This document shows positions 17,444 to 26,534 of a DNA stretch of 64,000 nt, piece after piece. The translations under genes and the position numbers were made by a program. Where the stretch lies: contig NZ_LT629797.1 of NCBI RefSeq assembly GCF_900106015.1, positions 2,976,001 through 3,040,000 on the forward strand, in the 5' to 3' direction. Origin of the DNA: Pseudomonas sihuiensis. GTDB taxonomy: Bacteria > Pseudomonadota > Gammaproteobacteria > Pseudomonadales > Pseudomonadaceae. Numbering within the stretch: the stretch's first letter is position 1; each line of letters begins with the position of its first letter. The notes beneath the pieces were generated by a model, which worked only from the letters and a program-made list of their open reading frames with translations, was not told the DNA's origin and did not search any database.

Positions 17444-18463
17444 TTGCCTCCTCTCGTGACCCAGACCTATCCAAAGCCCTGGAAAAGCTACCAGGAGCAG
17501 CTCGACCAACTAATCGCTCGCGGCATGACCGTCACGGATAACGCCAAAGCATTGGATTACCTGGAGCGCATCGGTTATTACCGGCTAAGCGGCTATTGGT
17601 TTGCCTTCCGTGAGCGGACAGAATTCTGCTGCCCTCTCGATCCGCATAGCGGGAAAAAGCCCAAAAAGGTCAAACAAGACCGGCTACCGCTCGATGACTT
17701 CCGCCCAGGTACAACCTTCCAGAATGCTGTAGACCTATATGTGTTCGATAAGAAACTGCGGCTGCTCGTGCTGGATGCACTGGAACGCGTTGAAATAGCC
17801 CTGCGTGTCGACATTTCTCATAGCCTGGGGAAACACCACAAGTTCGCCTACCTGCAACCGGAGCTGTTTCACGAGAGCTTCTCCAGCAAGCTGGATGGCC
17901 AAACAGGCTTGACCAAACACCATGGCTGGCTGAGCAAGCATGCGGCGCTGATCAGCCGCTCCAAAGAAGATTTCATACGCCATAACAAAGAAAAGTACGG
18001 CCTACCGTTGGCCGTGTGGGTGGCGTGCGAGGTTTGGGATTTCGGCACACTGTCGACGCTATTCGACGGCATGACCGAAGCGGATCAGGACGCTATTTCG
18101 TCGCAGTACAACATCAGCAATGGCCGCATTTTCGCCAGTTGGCTGCGCAGCCTGAACTACCTGCGCAACGTATGCGCACACCACAGCCGGCTGTGGAATC
18201 GCAACATCGTTGATCAGCCGAAACTGCCGCCAGTGGCTCAAGTACCTTCATTGGCAACGTTTCATAGCGATCCTCAGCGGCAGGCGCGCCCGTTCATGCT
18301 GCTGTGCATGACCCAACATCTGATGAAAATCATCAATCCCTCATCGAGCTGGGGGGTTCGACTGAAAGCGTTGCTGGAAAATGACTTCCCAGACCTGGCT
18401 CACCTGGATCTTGGGCTGGATCGGATGGGCGTGGACGATGGCTGGAAGGCGAGAGACTGGTAA
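17444..18463 (+). CDS. Abi family protein (AbiD/AbiF-like, HEPN type)
   Basis: A 339-residue member of the Abi_2 family, related to lactococcal AbiD/AbiF abortive-infection proteins. Signature regions visible: a start region KPWKSYQEQLDQLIARGM, YLERIGYYRLSGYWFAFRE (about 40-58), FDKKLRLLVLDALERVEIALR (about 101-121), and WLRSLNYLRNVCAHHSRLWNR (about 233-253). The last contains R241-x4-H246, the Rx4-6H motif of HEPN ribonucleases, so RNA cleavage on phage infection is the family-based expectation. The start appears to be a TTG at 17444; a GTG four codons later is an alternative. It is a single gene with no obvious partner or antitoxin, next to a broken type I restriction gene. Confidence 0.88.
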   Translation: MPPLVTQTYPKPWKSYQEQLDQLIARGMTVTDNAKALDYLERIGYYRLSGYWFAFRERTEFCCPLDPHSGKKPKKVKQDRLPLDDFRPGTTFQNAVDLYVFDKKLRLLVLDALERVEIALRVDISHSLGKHHKFAYLQPELFHESFSSKLDGQTGLTKHHGWLSKHAALISRSKEDFIRHNKEKYGLPLAVWVACEVWDFGTLSTLFDGMTEADQDAISSQYNISNGRIFASWLRSLNYLRNVCAHHSRLWNRNIVDQPKLPPVAQVPSLATFHSDPQRQARPFMLLCMTQHLMKIINPSSSWGVRLKALLENDFPDLAHLDLGLDRMGVDDGWKARDW

Positions 18464-18475
18464 ATCGCAGGCAAT

Positions 18476-18526
18476 AAAAAACCCCTGAGCAATCTCAGCG
18501 CCGGAGCGCATCAACCGACAGGGGCC
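18476..18526 (-). terminator. Probable terminator of the AraC-type gene
   Basis: CCCCTG and CAGGGG arms enclose a long loop. On the minus strand the right-hand arm is followed by TTTTTT. It lies about 130 bases past the stop of the minus-strand regulator gene. The loop is unusually long, so efficiency is uncertain. Confidence 0.5.
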
Positions 18527-18651
18527 GTGTTGCTGACGATTATTAGGCAGCTACGCCATTGCGTCAACTGCTGCCTGGCGCCACCTTAATCTCACCGCGC
18601 CGACATTCCGCTGCACACCTGAGAACTGCAGTCATCCATATAGACCTCGCC

Positions 18652-19671
18652 TCATTCCTCAGCGCGGTAATCGCCGGGCAGTTTACCGGTCCATTTGCGG
18701 AATGCACGGCGGAAGTTGGACGGGTCGCTGAAACCCAGCAACTGGGCAATTTCATACAGCGGCAAATGCGTGGTGGTCAGGTACTGCAGGGCCAGCCGTT
18801 TGCGCACGTCGTCGAGCACCTGCTGATAGCTGGTACCCATCTGCGCCAGGTGCCGGCGCAGGCTGCGGCCGCTGGTGTGCAGGGCACTGGCGGCGCTTTC
18901 CAGGTCGGGGAAGTCGCCGGGGCGCGCCAACAACAGGCGTCGCACCCGTGTGAGCAGGCCATCCTGCACATCGAGACTGACCAGCAGCGCTTCGCACTGT
19001 TGCTCACACATCTGTACCGTAGCCGGGTTGGCCAGCGCCATCGACCGTTGCAGGTAATGCTGGGGCAAGCGCAGCCAATGAAAGGGCTGTTCGAACTGTA
19101 CGGCCACACCGAACACCTCGGCATAGCGCTCGGCGTAGTCTGGTGCAGGATGAGCGAAACCGACGGCCAAGCCCTGCAACTCTTCCCCCAGGAGAAAGCG
19201 CGCAATGGTATGGATGCTGGTCAGCAGGCCTTCGGCGGTAAAGCGCGATTGCGGCCCCATGGGGAAAGACTCGACGGCGCGTAATTCCATGTCCTCGCCC
19301 TGCTCCACCAGCTCCAGTTCGAAGGACAGACCGAGCACGCGATAGTACTTCAGGGCGAACTGCAGCGCCTTGCCCAAATTGGCGCTGGACAGCACCGCGT
19401 AGCCAAGAATGCCGTGGGTAGAGACGTTCAGGCGCTGGCCCAGCACCAGGCCAAGCGCCGGTTCGCCGCACCGCTCCAGCGCAGCCTGAGTCAGATGGTG
19501 AAAGTCGATAAAGGACAGGCGGGCATTGGGACTGCCAAGCACTTCTGGGCGTACGCGCGCGGCGGCAAACAGTTCGGCACGTGCCAGACCGAGCTCTTCG
19601 GCCAGCGCCAGCAATGCCTCGGCGTAGGCAACGGGAACCAGTTCGGCGGTGAAGTTGAGGGTTTGTTTCAT
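18652..19671 (-). CDS. oruR: AraC-family transcriptional regulator (OruR-like)
   Basis: A 339-residue regulator with an N-terminal AraC-like ligand domain (about 20-205, PF12625 type: AYAEALLALAEELGL, GYAVLSSANLGKALQFALKYYRVL) and a C-terminal double HTH of the AraC/XylS type (about 240-335: RSLRRHLAQMGTSYQQVLDDVRKRLA and LLGFSDPSNFRRAFRKWTG). The pairing with a divergent metal-dependent hydrolase and a nearby alpha/beta hydrolase matches the order around oruR (ornithine utilisation regulator) in P. aeruginosa as I remember it, so the symbol is an inference. The target may be the divergent gene, 213 bases away. Confidence 0.75.
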   Translation of the reverse strand: MKQTLNFTAELVPVAYAEALLALAEELGLARAELFAAARVRPEVLGSPNARLSFIDFHHLTQAALERCGEPALGLVLGQRLNVSTHGILGYAVLSSANLGKALQFALKYYRVLGLSFELELVEQGEDMELRAVESFPMGPQSRFTAEGLLTSIHTIARFLLGEELQGLAVGFAHPAPDYAERYAEVFGVAVQFEQPFHWLRLPQHYLQRSMALANPATVQMCEQQCEALLVSLDVQDGLLTRVRRLLLARPGDFPDLESAASALHTSGRSLRRHLAQMGTSYQQVLDDVRKRLALQYLTTTHLPLYEIAQLLGFSDPSNFRRAFRKWTGKLPGDYRAEE

Positions 19672-19884
19672 GAGTTCGTTGTTCTGGCGACTGGCCGTAA
19701 ATGACCTTCCCGATTGCGAACCTTAGCTCAGCGAATCCATGCTCGCTGCCCTGCTGCTGCCCCAACTTTCTGCTGGAATAACGCACTGGCCGGATATGAC
19801 TGTCACCTTGGCTGTTACGAACCTGTGCCTAGCGGTGCATGACGCCCATAGTGGGAACCAGTCAAATAGCGCAATGGAGTTCTC

Positions 19885-20730
19885 ATGGCCAGCACTACAC
19901 CGGAAGGATTGCAGATTCGTCCCAGGCACATGGATTTCGATCTGCCCAACCCGCTGCCGCGCCACTGGAACGGCGGCGACGCCTTCAAGACCCATTTGTT
20001 CGATGCCATGTCGGTGTTGTTTCCCGACGGCGAGCGGTTCTTCATCGATTCGGTGCGCCAGTTCCGCGACCGCATCGACGACCCGGTGCTCAATGAACAG
20101 ATTCGCGGCTTCATCGGCCAGGAAGGCCATCACAGCCGTGAGCATCTCGAGTACAGCCAGCGCCTGCGTGACCTGGGTTACGACGTCGAGCGCATCGAGA
20201 AACGCGCCCGGACGCGCATCCGCTACACCCAGAAGAAGTTCTCACCACAACGCCAGCTGGCCGCGACCGCGGCGCTGGAACACATCACCGCGATCATGGC
20301 AGATGGCTTGCTGAGAAATGACGCGTACATGGCCGACGCTCACCCGGCCTTGGCTCGCCTGTGGCGTTGGCATGCGCTCGAGGAGACCGAGCACAAGGCG
20401 GTGGCTTTCGACGTTTACAACCAGGTATGCGGCAGCCGCAAGCTGCTGCGCAGGGCGATGCTCATGGGCACCTTCTTCTTCGTGCTCGATACCACCCGTG
20501 GCCTGGCACACATGCTCAAAGTGGACGGCCTGTTGTGGAACTGGCGCGTGTGGCGTGACGGCATCCGCTGGATGTGGGGCAAGGAAGGCGTGTTCCGCCC
20601 GCTGATCAGCACTTATCTGGACTTCTTCAAGGACGGCTTCCATCCCTGGGAACACAACAACCTGGATCTGTTGCACGCCACCCGCGAGGAGTTTGACGGT
20701 CCCCCGCTGATTCAGGCCGGAGCCGCCTGA
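19885..20730 (+). CDS. Metal-dependent hydrolase (PF10118 family)
   Basis: A 281-residue protein of the predicted metal-dependent hydrolase family. It is mostly helical, with metal-ligand-like acidic and His pairs spread along the chain: EGHHSREH (about 79-86), LEHITAIMADG (about 120-130), and ALEETEHKAVAFDVY (about 155-169), an arrangement like ferritin-like di-iron enzymes. The PNPLPRHWNGGD start is typical. The reaction is unknown. It is divergent from the AraC regulator. ATG 19885 follows a GGAG at good distance. Confidence 0.85.
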   Translation: MASTTPEGLQIRPRHMDFDLPNPLPRHWNGGDAFKTHLFDAMSVLFPDGERFFIDSVRQFRDRIDDPVLNEQIRGFIGQEGHHSREHLEYSQRLRDLGYDVERIEKRARTRIRYTQKKFSPQRQLAATAALEHITAIMADGLLRNDAYMADAHPALARLWRWHALEETEHKAVAFDVYNQVCGSRKLLRRAMLMGTFFFVLDTTRGLAHMLKVDGLLWNWRVWRDGIRWMWGKEGVFRPLISTYLDFFKDGFHPWEHNNLDLLHATREEFDGPPLIQAGAA

Positions 20731-20756
20731 AACGCGGCACCTGCCACGTAATACAA

Positions 20757-20974
20757 ACAAGCCCGGAATCTGTCCGTAATCCTGTTCACTTAAGGTTGCA
20801 CACGTTTGGCTCCCCTCTCCCATTTATGGGAGAGGGGCTGGGGGAGAGGGCAGAAAACACCGCAAAACTGCCAGTTTCCCCCTCTCCCTAACCCTCTCCC
20901 CGGAGGGGCGAGGGGACTGATCGAGCTCGACCGTTTCTTAAGTGAACAGCATTACGGAATCTGTCCGGGCTTGT
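20757..20974. repeat. MITE-like palindromic element with 38-base inverted ends
   Basis: The left end (20757-20794) and right end (20937-20974) are inverted copies: ACAAGCCCGGA and CTGTTCACTTAAG match in both, with a central 8-base patch (ATCTGTCC) that appears in opposite orientation. The interior holds a perfect palindrome with CCCCTCTCCCAT arms (20813-20838) and a second CCCTCTCC/GGAGGGG hairpin. No ORF is inside. It fills the convergent space between the metal-hydrolase gene and the alpha/beta-hydrolase gene. Confidence 0.75.
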
Positions 20975-21014
20975 TTCGTGGCCCGGATTTTCTCTGGGCC
21001 TTTCCAGGGCAAAC

Positions 21015-21956
21015 TCAACCCAGCAGAAATCTCATTGCATCGGCCGCGCTCTGCTCGGGAATTTCTTCCATGGGAATATGCCCGACACCCGGATAGACCC
21101 TGACCTGAACACCTGGCAGATCACGCTGCCAATGCGGCACATGTTTGGGTGAGATCCAGCGATCGCGATCGCCCCACATGAGCAGGGTCGGCGCCTTGAT
21201 CAGCGCAACCCGCTCTGGCGTCGTGTGCAGCTCCTCCTTGTTGACCTTGAGCAGCACACGGAAGATCTCCATCATGCCGCGGCGGTTACCCGGGCGTCGC
21301 GACAGGTCGTAGTAGCGCTCGACCACACCTGGCTTGATTCGCCCCGGCTCACCGTAGACCTCCTTGATGCCCTGGGCGATCAAGGCGCGCGGCATCCACA
21401 TCGGCATGGCGACAGTCGCACCGGGCAGCGCGGCCGCAGCGATCATCCACGGCACCTTATGCATGGGATAACCGGCCGGGTCGATCAGCACCAGCTTGCC
21501 GACGCGCTGCGGCTGCGCCAGGGCGAAGTTCCAGGCGATATAGCCACCAAGGGAGTTGCCGGCGATATCCGCCTTGCCCACCTGCAAGTAATCGAGCAGT
21601 TGGCCAAGCACGTGCATCATTCGCTCGACCGAATAGACGCCGTCGCGCGCCGGACCGGTGAGGCCGAACCCCGGAACATCGAAGCGGATGATGCGGTAAT
21701 GCGGGGCGAAAGCCTGCACCCACCCGTCCCAGGTGTGCAGCGAAGCGACCACGCCATGGATCAGTAGCAACGCCGGTTTGTCACGGCTGCCTTCGTCACG
21801 GTAATGGACATTGAAGCCGTCAATCTCGACATAGCGAGAACCCTGAGCAGCATTGCCATAACGCGATTTCAGGCGCTCCAGCGGCAGAGGCCCGAAGCCC
21901 AGACGGGCGAAGCCTGCAGCCAACGGCGGTTGCAGGGAAGGTCTATTGGCAGACAT
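21015..21956 (-). CDS. Alpha/beta hydrolase
   Basis: A 313-residue serine hydrolase. Oxyanion-hole motif LLIHGVVAS (about 65-72), nucleophile elbow GNSLGG with Ser135, catalytic Asp in MWGDRDRW (about 265), and His in GVGHIPMEE (about 293). The GFGLTGPARDG loop and a cap region rich in Met and Pro (about 165-215) are typical of the epoxide hydrolase/haloalkane dehalogenase-like branch, but the substrate cannot be named. There is no signal peptide, so it is probably cytoplasmic. Confidence 0.9.
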   Translation of the reverse strand: MSANRPSLQPPLAAGFARLGFGPLPLERLKSRYGNAAQGSRYVEIDGFNVHYRDEGSRDKPALLLIHGVVASLHTWDGWVQAFAPHYRIIRFDVPGFGLTGPARDGVYSVERMMHVLGQLLDYLQVGKADIAGNSLGGYIAWNFALAQPQRVGKLVLIDPAGYPMHKVPWMIAAAALPGATVAMPMWMPRALIAQGIKEVYGEPGRIKPGVVERYYDLSRRPGNRRGMMEIFRVLLKVNKEELHTTPERVALIKAPTLLMWGDRDRWISPKHVPHWQRDLPGVQVRVYPGVGHIPMEEIPEQSAADAMRFLLG

Positions 21957-22073
21957 GCGCGATACCTCGACACTTGCAGTAGGTATCCGCGATCAGAGCA
22001 TGAGTAGGCGCCAAACACCGCCCAACCTAGGTTGAGCCAAACACCGTCTTGATCGGCTGCTGCAACGCCCAGA

Positions 22074-24815
22074 TCAGCGCAGTAGACCGAGGCCCTTGGC
22101 CCGCGCCACCGCCTGAGTACGCCGCTCGACGCCAAGTTTGCTGTTGATGTGACGGGCGTGGGTCTTGACCGTGTGCAAGGAGATGAACAGACGCTCGCTG
22201 ATCTCCTGATTGGAACAGCCACGCGCGATCAACTGCAGCACGGCCAACTCGCGGCCACTGAGTTTTTCCGCCAGGGCGCTCTCCTCTGCGACCACCTCCT
22301 CGTCCGAATCCCGACTGCCCGGCAACTGGGCAAGTAACGCGTCGCGCAGCGGACAGGCCGGACGCCCCTGCAGGCGCTCACGTAGCCACCGCGGTTGATG
22401 CTGCAACAGCTCGATGAAAGGTAACAGCGCACCGCCCTGAGCGAGATCCAGGCAACTGTCGAGCTGCTGCTGTGCCTCCCGCTCTCGCCCGGTCTGCTTC
22501 AGTAGCTGGGCGAGCTGGGCCTGCGCCACCAGGCCGACCAACTGACCACCCAGCCCCTGCGCACGCTGTTGCAACGCACGCAGACGGCGCTCCGCATGCT
22601 CCAACTCGCCCTGCAGACGTTCCAGAGCAGCCTGCTGCAGATCGATATGCAACGCCAACTGCGGGTGAAACTCTGGCGCCAGTGCCCGCCCCTGATCACC
22701 ATAGGTTTCCGCCAACTGCGGTAGCCAGGCAGCGGCCAGCTCAACCTGCCCCTGACGCAACCACAGCTCGCATTTCATCAGCGTAATCATCGCCAAGTAA
22801 TAAATCGCTGGCACATCCCAGACGTGCATCAAGCGCTCGGCCTCACCGAGCAGTGCGAATGCCTCGGCAGGCCGTCCATCACGTCCTTCCAGGCTGGCCA
22901 GCACGCAATAGCCGATCAGCGCCCCAACGTCGCGGCAGGCTCGCGCTTCGGCAATTCCCGCCCGCAAGCGCTCCACGGCCTGAGGCTGCAAGCGCAGACT
23001 AAGCAGATAACCTTCATAAATCGTCAATCGCGCTCGCACCGAGTAACTACGCTGTGCAGGCAAACGCTGCACCAGCAGTAATCCCTGATGCACCTCCTCC
23101 TGCGCGCGCACCACCTCGCCGCGGGATTGCAGTACGCGGGCGCGCTCGTAGTGGGCCAGTGCCTCGAGCAGAGGATTGTCGATGCGCTGGGCCAGCTCCA
23201 GCGCATCGCGGTTCAACCCACGCGCACGCCACAGATCGCCACGCACCATGGCCAGATTGGACAACGCCGACAAGCACATGAAGTGCGGGCCATAACGCTC
23301 CACCGGTAAGCCGGCCAAGGCCTCGCTACATTGCTGCTCGGCACGTGCACCATCGCCACGACCACGGGCGATGACCCCATCGAGCGCCTGCCACTGCGCC
23401 AGCAGGCTACGCTGGGCAGAAGGCTCGGCTGCTGGAAGGAAGCGTGCGAGTTGATCAAGCAGTTCTTGGGCGGCGTCCAGCTGGCAGGCCAGCGCCAGTG
23501 CCCAGCCATAGAGCATGATCAGTCGTGGTGTGCTGGCCAGCAGGTCATCCGGCAGATTGGTTTTCCAGCGCAGCAGCATGGCGATGTTCTGCTCCGCCAG
23601 CATCTGCTCCTCAGACAGGTTCTGCACCAGGCTGGCGGCCACGTCGGCCTGCCCCGCCAGCAGCGCCTGCTCGATGGCGGCATCCAGCATGCCTTGCGCG
23701 GCGAACCAGCGACAGGCACGCAGGTGGGCGCTACCGTGCGAACGACTCAATCCGTCGGCAGAGCGCGCATTGAGCAAGTCGGAGAACAGGTGGTGGTAGC
23801 GAAACCAGTGGCCCTGCTCGTCGAGCGGGACCAGAAATACCTGATTGGCCTGCAGATGGCGGATGATTGCGGCACTGTCATGGCTGTCCCGAACCGCATC
23901 GCACAGCTCGGCGCAGAAGCGCTCCATGCAGGCGGTGTCATACAGGAACTGTTGCACCTCGGCGGGCTGTCGCTCGATGACCTCCTCGAGCAGGTACTCG
24001 CGAATCAGCCCCTCACCGCCGTGCAGCTGCAGCCCCTCGCCGGCCTCCGCCAGTTCTTCCATGGCCAGCAGCCACAGGCGCAAACCCGCAATCCAGCCCT
24101 CACTGCGCTGCAGAATCCCGCTGACCTGCTGCTGCTCGAGGCGCGCGCCCTGACTTGCCAACAGCGCGTCGAGCTCGGCAGCCGTCAGACGCAGATCCTG
24201 CTCGTTGAGCTCCAGCAACTGTCTCGACAGACGCAGGCGCGCCAGGTGCCAGTCAGGCCGCTGACGGCTGGTGACCAACAGCAGCACACCAGGAGGTAAA
24301 TGGTTGAGGAAGAATTGCAGACAACGATCCAGCACCGGCCCCTGCGCCAGATGGTAGTCGTCCAGCACCAGCAACAGCGGTTGACCATCATCGAGTTGCT
24401 GGGTCAGCTCATCGAGTAAACCGTCGAGCCACTGCTCGAATGCGAAGGGTTGGTGGCGTTGGCGCATCTTCAGCAGACCGAGCGCCTCCTCCCCCAAACC
24501 GGGGTAGAACTGCTGCAGCCCCTGTAACAGACGCTCAAGGAAGCGCCCCGGATCATGATCGCGCTCGCTCAGCCCGAGCCAGAGGCTGTGCCAGTGATTG
24601 GGTAGTCGCTCGCAGAACTCGATGGCCAGTGAGCTTTTGCCAAAACCTGCTGGCGCACTGACCAGCAGCAATCGCCCTTGCAGTCCCTCTTCAAGACGCT
24701 CACACAGCCTGGGCCGCGGCATATGTCCTGCCGGCACTGGAGGACGATAGAAACGCGCTTCCACCGGTGTGGCCGGCGTGTAGGGAAAACCTGGCAAGCG
24801 GGGGAGATCTGTCAT
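22074..24815 (-). CDS. MalT/AlkS-type LuxR transcriptional activator
   Basis: A 913-residue STAND ATPase regulator. Residues about 25-290 hold the ATPase core with Walker A SAPAGFGKSSL, Walker B LLLVLDDYHL and VTSRQRPDW. A long helical repeat (TPR-like) sensor region covers about 340-830. The C-terminus (about 850-913) is a LuxR-type HTH: SGRELAVLQLIARGCSNQEISERLFISLHTVKTHARHI. MalT and AlkS bind a small inducer plus ATP and then activate promoters. The gene lies immediately 3' of the DUF1329-DUF1302 operon, and a LuxR regulator in this position is also found in P. aeruginosa (PA3921-PA3925 region, from memory), so this operon is the likely target. Confidence 0.9.
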   Translation of the reverse strand: MTDLPRLPGFPYTPATPVEARFYRPPVPAGHMPRPRLCERLEEGLQGRLLLVSAPAGFGKSSLAIEFCERLPNHWHSLWLGLSERDHDPGRFLERLLQGLQQFYPGLGEEALGLLKMRQRHQPFAFEQWLDGLLDELTQQLDDGQPLLLVLDDYHLAQGPVLDRCLQFFLNHLPPGVLLLVTSRQRPDWHLARLRLSRQLLELNEQDLRLTAAELDALLASQGARLEQQQVSGILQRSEGWIAGLRLWLLAMEELAEAGEGLQLHGGEGLIREYLLEEVIERQPAEVQQFLYDTACMERFCAELCDAVRDSHDSAAIIRHLQANQVFLVPLDEQGHWFRYHHLFSDLLNARSADGLSRSHGSAHLRACRWFAAQGMLDAAIEQALLAGQADVAASLVQNLSEEQMLAEQNIAMLLRWKTNLPDDLLASTPRLIMLYGWALALACQLDAAQELLDQLARFLPAAEPSAQRSLLAQWQALDGVIARGRGDGARAEQQCSEALAGLPVERYGPHFMCLSALSNLAMVRGDLWRARGLNRDALELAQRIDNPLLEALAHYERARVLQSRGEVVRAQEEVHQGLLLVQRLPAQRSYSVRARLTIYEGYLLSLRLQPQAVERLRAGIAEARACRDVGALIGYCVLASLEGRDGRPAEAFALLGEAERLMHVWDVPAIYYLAMITLMKCELWLRQGQVELAAAWLPQLAETYGDQGRALAPEFHPQLALHIDLQQAALERLQGELEHAERRLRALQQRAQGLGGQLVGLVAQAQLAQLLKQTGREREAQQQLDSCLDLAQGGALLPFIELLQHQPRWLRERLQGRPACPLRDALLAQLPGSRDSDEEVVAEESALAEKLSGRELAVLQLIARGCSNQEISERLFISLHTVKTHARHINSKLGVERRTQAVARAKGLGLLR

Positions 24816-25134
24816 CGGCCTATTCTTGGAAGTCTTCTATATGCATCGGCGGGCTCGATCTGAACCCAGCCTAGCGACTTGCAATGGCCATTTGAAGCGC
24901 CCGCTACAGTCCGTAACGAAAAAGCCGGCACAAGGCCTAATGCTGATCAGATAAGTTCGTCACCACCCCCTCCTACTTGCAGTAGAGGGGGCGCTTTTCG
25001 TAGGAGCCAGCTTGCTGGCGATGCTTTTTATGGCGGATCGCCGGCAAGCCGGCTCCTACAAAGATCGAGTGCAACGGCTTAACTGACTGGCATTAGGCGC
25101 AAGGCCGGCTTCATCGTGTTGCCTGAGGCAGGTT
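24816..25134. other. Intergenic region with hairpin and REP
   Basis: No gene seen. A long hairpin (CCCCCT-C-CTAC paired with GTAG-AGGGGG, 24966-24991) lies next to the REP element described separately. The two probably mark the 3' end of the DUF1302-DUF1329 transcript; neither is followed by a clear T run on that strand. Confidence 0.5.
25000..25059. repeat. REP element (GTAGGAGCC type)
   Basis: Two inverted arms, GTAGGAGCCAGCTTGCTGG and CCGGCAAGCCGGCTCCTAC, separated by about 20 bases. The same family recurs at 52821-52879. REP palindromes of this type are common between Pseudomonas genes. Confidence 0.85.
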
Positions 25135-26511
25135 TTAGCGAACGCCAGCCTGACGCAGAGCAGCCGGGGTGTAATCGCTGCCAGCGGCCTTGTAGTTGAA
25201 GTCGTAGGCTTGTTTCTCCTCGTTCTTCATACCCCGGGCCAGGTAGCGACCGGACAGCAGGTCGTACAGGGTTTCCACGGTGTACCACGGCACTTGCTTG
25301 TCGTAGTAGTACTGGGCATGGGCCTCAGCTACGCGCCACAGGGTGCCACGACCGTCGTAGTGGTCGATCAGAGCGGCTTGCCAGGTGTCCTCATCGATGT
25401 AGAAGTCACGCTTGGCGTAGATGTGACGCTCGCCCGATTTCAGGGTCGCGGTCACGTGCCATACACGGTGTAGCTCGTAACGGGTCAGATCCTGGTTGAT
25501 GTGGCCAGCCTTGACGATTTCGGAGTACTTCAGGCTGGGCGAATCGAGCTTGTAGGCATTGTAGGGGATATAGATCTCCTTCTTGCCTTCCAGTTTCCAG
25601 TCGTAACGATCCGGCGCACCGTTGAACATGTCGAAGTTGTCGGACGTACTCAGGCCGTCAGCTGCGGTGCCCGGGCCATCGTAGGACACCTGCGGCGCAC
25701 GGCGCACGCGACGTTGACCGGCGTTGTACAGCCACGCCAGACGCGGCTCTTTCACCTGATCGAGCGTCTCGTGCACCAGCAGCACGTTACCGGCCAGACG
25801 CGACGGAGCGGTTACGCGCTGCTTGAAGTAGAACAGGACGTTGCTTTCCTTGCTCGGGTCGAAGTCGGTCAGGGCATCGCGGAAGGTGAACTCATCCTGG
25901 AAGTAGACCAGCGAGTAGGAACCATTCGGCTGCGGAGTCGCCTGGGTCACCAGACGACGCACGCTGCCACCGCGGTAGCGGGTGATGTGGTTCCAGATCA
26001 CTTCCAGACCGTTCTGCGGGATCGGGAAGGGGTTGGCGGTCTGGAAGTTCTCCAGGCCATTACCACCTTCCACCAACCTGGTGTTCACCGCGTTCTGCTT
26101 GGTCGCCTCGAGCACTGCGGCCGGCAGGCTGGCCGAACGGTGAGTCGGATAGACCGGCATCCTGTAGCTTTCCGGGTAGCGCTTGAACATCGCCAGCTGG
26201 CCAGGGGTCAGCTTGTCCTTGTACTGCTCGGCGTTGGCCGCGGTGATGGTGAACAGCGGCTGCTCGTTGGCGAACGGATCGGCCAAAAAGCCACGCGGAT
26301 CGACCGCGCCGGCATTGGTCGGCAGGCCGCCAGTCCAGGCCGGGATCGAGCCATCGGCATTGCCTGCCATCTCGGCGCCCACCGGAGTCAGGGTGGTGCC
26401 CAACTTCGCCGCCTCGTCAGGCGATACGGCCGCCATCACGCTGGTCGCCAGCAGGGACAGGGTCAGGACACCGCTTTGCCACAGTTTTTTTGTTGTTTTC
26501 ATTTGCATCAT
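25135..26511 (-). CDS. DUF1329 outer-membrane-associated protein
   Basis: A 458-residue exported protein: signal peptide (LWQSGVLTLSLLATSVMAAVSP) followed by the DUF1329 fold, distantly like outer-membrane lipoprotein-sorting proteins (LolA/LolB-like half-barrel). Conserved Tyr/Arg/Trp-rich stretches such as SYSLVYFQDEFTFRD, RYELHRVWHVTATL and HIYAKRDFYIDEDTWQA are visible. The start could be any of three near-adjacent Met codons at 26511, 26508 and 26502; the GAGGAA site best fits the second or third. It follows the DUF1302 gene by 23 bases, forming an operon. Such pairs usually sit with acyl-CoA enzymes; a role in export or uptake of hydrophobic substrate is inferred. Confidence 0.9.
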   Translation of the reverse strand: MMQMKTTKKLWQSGVLTLSLLATSVMAAVSPDEAAKLGTTLTPVGAEMAGNADGSIPAWTGGLPTNAGAVDPRGFLADPFANEQPLFTITAANAEQYKDKLTPGQLAMFKRYPESYRMPVYPTHRSASLPAAVLEATKQNAVNTRLVEGGNGLENFQTANPFPIPQNGLEVIWNHITRYRGGSVRRLVTQATPQPNGSYSLVYFQDEFTFRDALTDFDPSKESNVLFYFKQRVTAPSRLAGNVLLVHETLDQVKEPRLAWLYNAGQRRVRRAPQVSYDGPGTAADGLSTSDNFDMFNGAPDRYDWKLEGKKEIYIPYNAYKLDSPSLKYSEIVKAGHINQDLTRYELHRVWHVTATLKSGERHIYAKRDFYIDEDTWQAALIDHYDGRGTLWRVAEAHAQYYYDKQVPWYTVETLYDLLSGRYLARGMKNEEKQAYDFNYKAAGSDYTPAALRQAGVR

Positions 26512-26534
26512 GATTCCTCGAAATTCCTGGCCGC

